Source: Phlyctochytrium arcticum (taxonomy: Eukaryota; Chytridiomycota; Chytridiomycetes; Chytridiales; Chytridiaceae). From it: a stretch of DNA of 64,000 bases. The stretch is from positions 124,001-188,000 of the forward strand of contig JAHLKI010000004.1 of the NCBI GenBank assembly GCA_025602905.1, read 5' to 3'. Positions 59,639 through 64,000 of the stretch are shown here, one piece after another. Made by a program: the position numbers and the translations under genes. The notes under the pieces were generated by a model. The model did no database searches. It was not told the DNA's origin and saw only the letters and a list, made by a program, of their open reading frames with translations. Position 1 is the first letter of the stretch; each line of letters begins with the position of its first letter.

Positions 59639-60369
59639 TGTGAGAACAATCGAGGGTAAACCGCCTGCGTTCTCTTTAGACAACGTGCGTTATCCTCAGT
59701 AGGATGGGGAAAATTGCCTTCTGCACCGAGTGATAAGCCAGCTCAAATATGGAGGGGAAATTGAATAGATTCTGCACCCTGTGAACTAGCCTCCGACACC
59801 TTCTTCTTTAGAACGCTTAGCATCTTTCGAGATCCTTATGATCCTCATTTTTAAGCTCTTCTCCTTTTACGCTTTTTGAGCCAAAATCTTGCTAGACCAG
59901 TCCAAATTTCAGATCCCGACTTACGTAATCTTCTGGAGTTTCTCCAAAAGAATCATTCAGATGTTCCCCAGCCCTGAAAAGCACTGTATGTATGAAAGCT
60001 TAAAGTGCTAATGGGGAGAGTACTTCTCATATGGCGACAGGTTTACAGATCCCCACTGTGTCACAACGCTTGCAATATGATTCATTGCGTCTAGAAAGTT
60101 CACGAACGAGACGGAGGATCGCATCAAGACTGGAGAAGGGAGAAACTATGGTAGCTTAGATCAGGAAGATAGGAGGCTCAAGCGGTGGGGTCTTGAATTG
60201 AATCAGAGTATTAGTTTAGGACAAATTGGGGACGCCCACTCTGCAATGGTTTCCCCCAAAACAGTATATCATCGCCCCCAGAAGCACCACGTCCTCCTCC
60301 GACCTCCGTGCTTAGCGTGAAGTGCTGTTCTGCCAATGGAAATATGTCCGTAGCCAGCAAAAGTTTCGC
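59639..60369. other. Intergenic spacer
   Basis: Promoter side of the channel gene and 3' side of the hAT relic. No terminal inverted repeat of the transposon was found here by eye. Confidence 0.35.
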
Positions 60370-61271
60370 TTAAATCTTCGGGGGTAGCAACCGGGTCCAT
60401 TGCAGTTCGAGAAATGGGTTGTTTTCGCAAACCGGAATCGTTCCAAAGTGTTCATACCAATCTATAACACATATCAACACTTCCAGGGTGGAATCAAGAC
60501 TGCGCCGATCCCAGCGCATGATTTTAAGACCGCCGGAGAAGACCCTCTCAGAAGGAACACTGGTTACTGGGATGGCCAGATGCGCCCTGGCCATCGTGGT
60601 CACACTCGGGAGGTCTTCTTGCCGCCGCTTCCAGTAGTCCAAGCGTACCTCCTCCTTCGACATAACTTCCTCTTTGAAGTACTTACCAACTCCTTCCTCG
60701 ACGTGAGACATCCTGCTACGTTTATCAAAGAGAAAGGAATCAAAGTCCTCGTCCTCTCCGTTTGCATCCGCAGAGCGTTCCCCATCCTCCGCCCCCATGG
60801 ACACTGAAACAATTGGCCGCCTCTATGAACGACCCCTTTGATCTCGTCAGCCGAAAGATTGTAATAGTACGAGTGGCCGCTATGGATGAGTGCAAAGTTG
60901 CATGCGCATTGATCGGTTTTTCCAGGGCATTCCGCATGTTCTTGTTGAGTTTGGCCAGCATGGCCTCTGCTGCGGGCAAAAGCTGTTCCGTGCCATACGT
61001 GGTTTCGACCTAAAGCCGTAATCAGCATCCGATTTGAAACGTACCAAGCGTCCTCTCAGTCACAGCTTCCATGTCCATAACCAGTGTGTTAAGAACTGGC
61101 AGAGCGGTGGAACTCGTTACATACTGGGATCCTCCCAACTTCACCGATGCCTTTTCTTGAAGTGAGGAACAGTTGAGGAAATAAGTGTGTCGACTTTGAT
61201 TCCATGATGACAATTTGTGCTTCATTCAGCGGGACGTGCTCCAGTGCTATCGGTAACAAGCTCGAAGCCAT
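60370..61271 (-). mobile_element. Decayed hAT transposase, C-terminal part
   Basis: The (-) frame 60804-60370 has the hAT C-terminal dimerisation domain: DYWKRRQEDLPSVTTMARAH, LAIPVTSVPSERVFSGG, RRSLDSTLEVLICVIDWY. Upstream, fragments in other frames fit the preceding transposase region, such as LPVLNTLVMDMEAVTERTL (about 61070) and AAEAMLAKLNKNMRNALEKP (about 60950). The parts lie in different frames with stops between them. The catalytic RNase-H-like core and the BED finger are not seen. It is a truncated relic. Confidence 0.82.
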
Positions 61272-61651
61272 ATGTAAATTCTCTGCAGTCGCTCTACAGA
61301 AACTTCCGGAACTTGGTGATTTGCCCAGCTTGAGCCATTCGTCCGGTCTTTGGTCTCACTGCTTCTGAGGTCGTCTGTGGATAGAATGTTTTAGTGTCCC
61401 AACCGTTCAACACAAAAACCACAGGTTTGCAAATTTCCATGATATAAATCTCTCAAGCATGTCTAGCTATGGACAGAGATCCACCGGGTATGAACATCAA
61501 GTTTCAATAGATTGACCAATGATTGTGCTTGCGTGCTTTCGATCTGATCTATCGGAGATTCTGGGTCTTGGTGCGACATACCGCAGCAAGCAAAGTCCGC
61601 AAGTGGCGGCGAATCTGAACAAGTTGACAGTCAGCGTACAAGATTGCAACA
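61272..61651. other. Spacer before GAA1
   Basis: No supported feature. The ORF starting at 61519 is the wrong frame for GAA1. Confidence 0.4.
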
Positions 61652-64000
61652 ATGCTCCGGAGGCTCTTTCGAAAGAAAGAAGCTGGCAATCCGACGGTTG
61701 GCCCACCAGCCTTAGGAAGGGATGTGCGGCGGTTACGGATCCGGCGCGTGATCTCATTTTACTTTCAGAAAACTGTGACCAAAGGATGGTAAAGAAGGTC
61801 AACAACGGCCCTCTTATAAACAGATTTACTGATAACGGCACGTCTACGCAGTTGGACTTTTTATATTCTCGGCCTGATATGGCTTTTCCTGTTGCCCCGA
61901 GACGAATTTCATCACAACGCCAAGGCTGATGAGAATGCACTACTAATCGGCCAGGTATGAGCCTCGGATGCACTTTTTGATATGTCCGTTATTGACATCA
62001 GGAGTTGTACAGACTATCAAGTACTTTTCAGATCTGGACTTGTGGATTGCATCCGATCTTAAACGCAAACTTCAGATTCGCGTAAACAATCGTACGCTCG
62101 ACAAACGCTATCTTCCCCGTCGGCCTCAAGCCGATTACGGCGCCAGCTGCAGCACTGGAGGCTCCAGTTTGATAGGATGTCGCAATTCAGTCATATCCAC
62201 ATTCACAGCCGGCGATGCAGAATACCTGGGAGACTCAATGCGCGAGTATGGGCTGGACGCGTTTCTACAGCAGTTTACACTTCAAACGGATGATGGCGAA
62301 GCCCGCGGGGTCAACGCGTATGGGTATTTTAGAGCACCAAGGGGAGATGGTACAGAGGCAATCGTAATTTCTGCTCCATGGTTGTGCGGAGACGGCGGAT
62401 GTAAGAAGCTGCTGGATTGATTTTACATAGGTTGCTGAAACTTTGTGTAGTCAACGCAGAAGGTGTCGCATACGTGATGGCATTTGCAAAGTTTGTAACG
62501 CGTAAGTATTGGCGTCAATTTGCAAGCATAAACAAATCACGAGCCTGATACTTTTTGTTCCAGGATTTTCGCATTGGTCAAAAGACTTTATTTTTCTGGT
62601 TACACCTGGCGCTGTGGGTACGCATGCATGGCTCGAGGCGTATCATGGTATCTTGGCACATGAGAGATCTGGTAAGTCCATGTCGTCACAGCCAAGCCAT
62701 CTCACAATTAACCAATGTGCCCAGTTTTGCAGTATGATCGATTAGAAAGGCACGGAGGTAATCTGCAAGAAGCGCTGAACTTGGAATTTTGTGGCCTAGA
62801 ACACGGTGGGCTAGGCATCGTTGTTGGTATGGACGGTGCTGTTGAGATCTTGGTCGCTGGCAAATTCATTGATGTTTACATAGATGGACTTAATGGACAG
62901 CTTCCCAATGCCGATCTGGTCACAACAGTAATACGTGCAGCCCAATACGAGGGGATACAAGTGGGGCTCAATGATGCAATAGCGCCTTCATCATTCGACA
63001 ATGATTGGAAGAAATACGCCTTCAAAGCAACTATGCTGGCGGAATATATGCGCGGTCAGAGTTTGGGCCTACCTACGTCGGACCACGCTTTGTATGCTCG
63101 GTATGACACTGGCTTGAAATCCGGACCATTCTGGTCAAGTCTATTAATATGTACGTATCTGGCAGGTATCATGTCGAAGCATTGACGATTCGCAGCATAC
63201 CAAAGTCGCAAGGTACGCACTATACGGTAACTGGACATCAAATTGGAAGGTAAGCCTTTTGAAATAATCAGAGCCGAACGTCGCTGATGACTGTTCTTAT
63301 CGGAATTAGATCGATTGAAACTGTTCTGCGGAGTCTCAATAATCTACTGGAGCGTTTGCATCACGCGTATTGGTTCTACCTGATGCCTACAGCTCAATCT
63401 TTCATACCGCTTTCCGTATACCTGCCTCCCGTGGCCCTTCTGTCCGTACCACTAGTATTTCAGGTAAATTTGATGTCCGGCACCCGCTTTCCTCTCTTGC
63501 CGTCCTAACACTCATTTGAATAGTCACTCGCTTGTTGGTGGGCATCTGGTGACGTCTTGAAGTCGCCACCTGGGACATCAATACTTATCGAAGGAACCAA
63601 ACTGCTCGGGCAACCGAAGGGTGTGACTTCGTTCACCTTGCGTCAACGTCCGCTGTTCTTACCCCTTGTAACTCTATTTCTGTGTCATGCCGCGGGGCTT
63701 ATGGTGCTCTACATAGCGCCCACCCTGACATATATGGCGATGCATTCAAATTTCAGCGTACGTGCATGTGTCATCAAGAGATTGCACGGCAAATATCTTA
63801 CAAGACTTTGCAGGCATTTAACGTGGTTTCAGTCACCATGACGATCTCTGCCGTGTTCTACAGTTTCATGGTTCCGACGCTTCAACGTTTAATGGAAGGT
63901 TCAGGCGCCTCAACAGCCGAACGTAGTCCCGCTTGGGTAGTCCTGAAATCGTTCTCCTGTCTCGAACTGGGTGCTTTCCTGATTGCTCTCGCAACCCTCA
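61652..64000 (+). CDS. GAA1: GPI transamidase subunit GAA1, 3' truncated by window
   Basis: The start at 61652 gives MLRRLFRKKEAGNPTVGPPA, then a basic stretch and a first membrane helix split by an intron (FYILGLIWLFLLP). Known family motifs follow in order: KADENALLIGQ, TIKYFSDLDLW, GVNAYGYFRAPRGDGTEAIV, ISAPWLCGDG, NAEGVAYVMAFAKFVT and DFIFLVTPGAVGTHAWLEAY. After these come YIDGLNGQLPNADLV, a second block starting EALTIRSIPKSQG, and SIETVLRSLNNLLERLHHAY. Then come hydrophobic helices (LPPVALLSVPLVFQ, PLVTLFLCHAAGLMVLYIAP). Introns are short. GAA1 has an M28-peptidase-like lumenal domain and several C-terminal helices, and helps join the GPI anchor to proteins in the ER. The reading frame still runs at 64000; the last helices lie outside. 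Confidence 0.93.

Overview
The window looks like chromosomal DNA from a fungus, most likely an early-diverging zoosporic (chytrid-type) lineage. The genes are eukaryotic housekeeping genes, mostly broken by very short introns (about 50-75 bp) with GT..AG borders and branch sites such as TACTAAC. The gene set is fungal: PRP28, PNG1, NatB subunit NAA25, EMC5, AC19, GAA1, uS5 and phosphoglucomutase. A CNG/HCN-type ion channel and an expansin-like protein fit a zoosporic fungus better than Dikarya. The assignment is inference; no species can be named from the sequence alone.

Layout. 0.4-7.8 kb: a secreted propeller-like protein (-), a large 2OG-Fe(II) oxygenase gene (-) with an apparent one-base frameshift, a dispersed repeat and an expansin (+). 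8.1-15.2 kb: UBXN7-like p97 adaptor, PRP28 splicing helicase and a low-complexity Ser/Thr/Pro protein, all (+). 15.8-26.5 kb is a repeat-rich accessory region. It holds a broken copy of the oxygenase 3' half, a very GC-rich Pro/Arg orphan ORF, a decayed Helitron Rep, a tRNA-like SINE candidate, further copies of the dispersed repeat, and two copies of the 3' end of an ankyrin-type gene whose intact version lies at 23.6-26.5 kb (-).

26.5-35.6 kb: EMC5 (+), PNG1 (-), tRNA-Gly(TCC) (-), then one long (+) gene that appears to join EF-hand-like segments, a STE20/GCK-type kinase, a Gln/Pro-rich linker and a DH-PH RhoGEF module. This fusion is the most unusual object in the window. 35.6-38.1 kb has no convincing gene. 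38.2-41.3 kb: an intact 1,014-residue protein of unknown function (-).

41.8-64 kb is dense and mostly housekeeping: a Lys-rich small protein (+), an intronless SAM methyltransferase (-), uS5/RPS2 (-), a conserved acidic protein (+), phosphoglucomutase (+), NAA25 (-), RNA polymerase I/III subunit AC19 (+), HSCB/JAC1 co-chaperone (+), a PH-like hypothetical (-), a CNG-like channel (-), a decayed hAT transposase (-), and GAA1 (+), which runs off the right edge.

The genes do not form one pathway. EMC5, PNG1 and GAA1 all act in ER membrane-protein insertion, glycoprotein quality control or GPI anchoring, and the UBXN7-like protein serves p97/ubiquitin turnover. That co-location is probably ordinary fungal gene density rather than a cluster. 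All exon borders were read by eye from splice signals and frame consistency.
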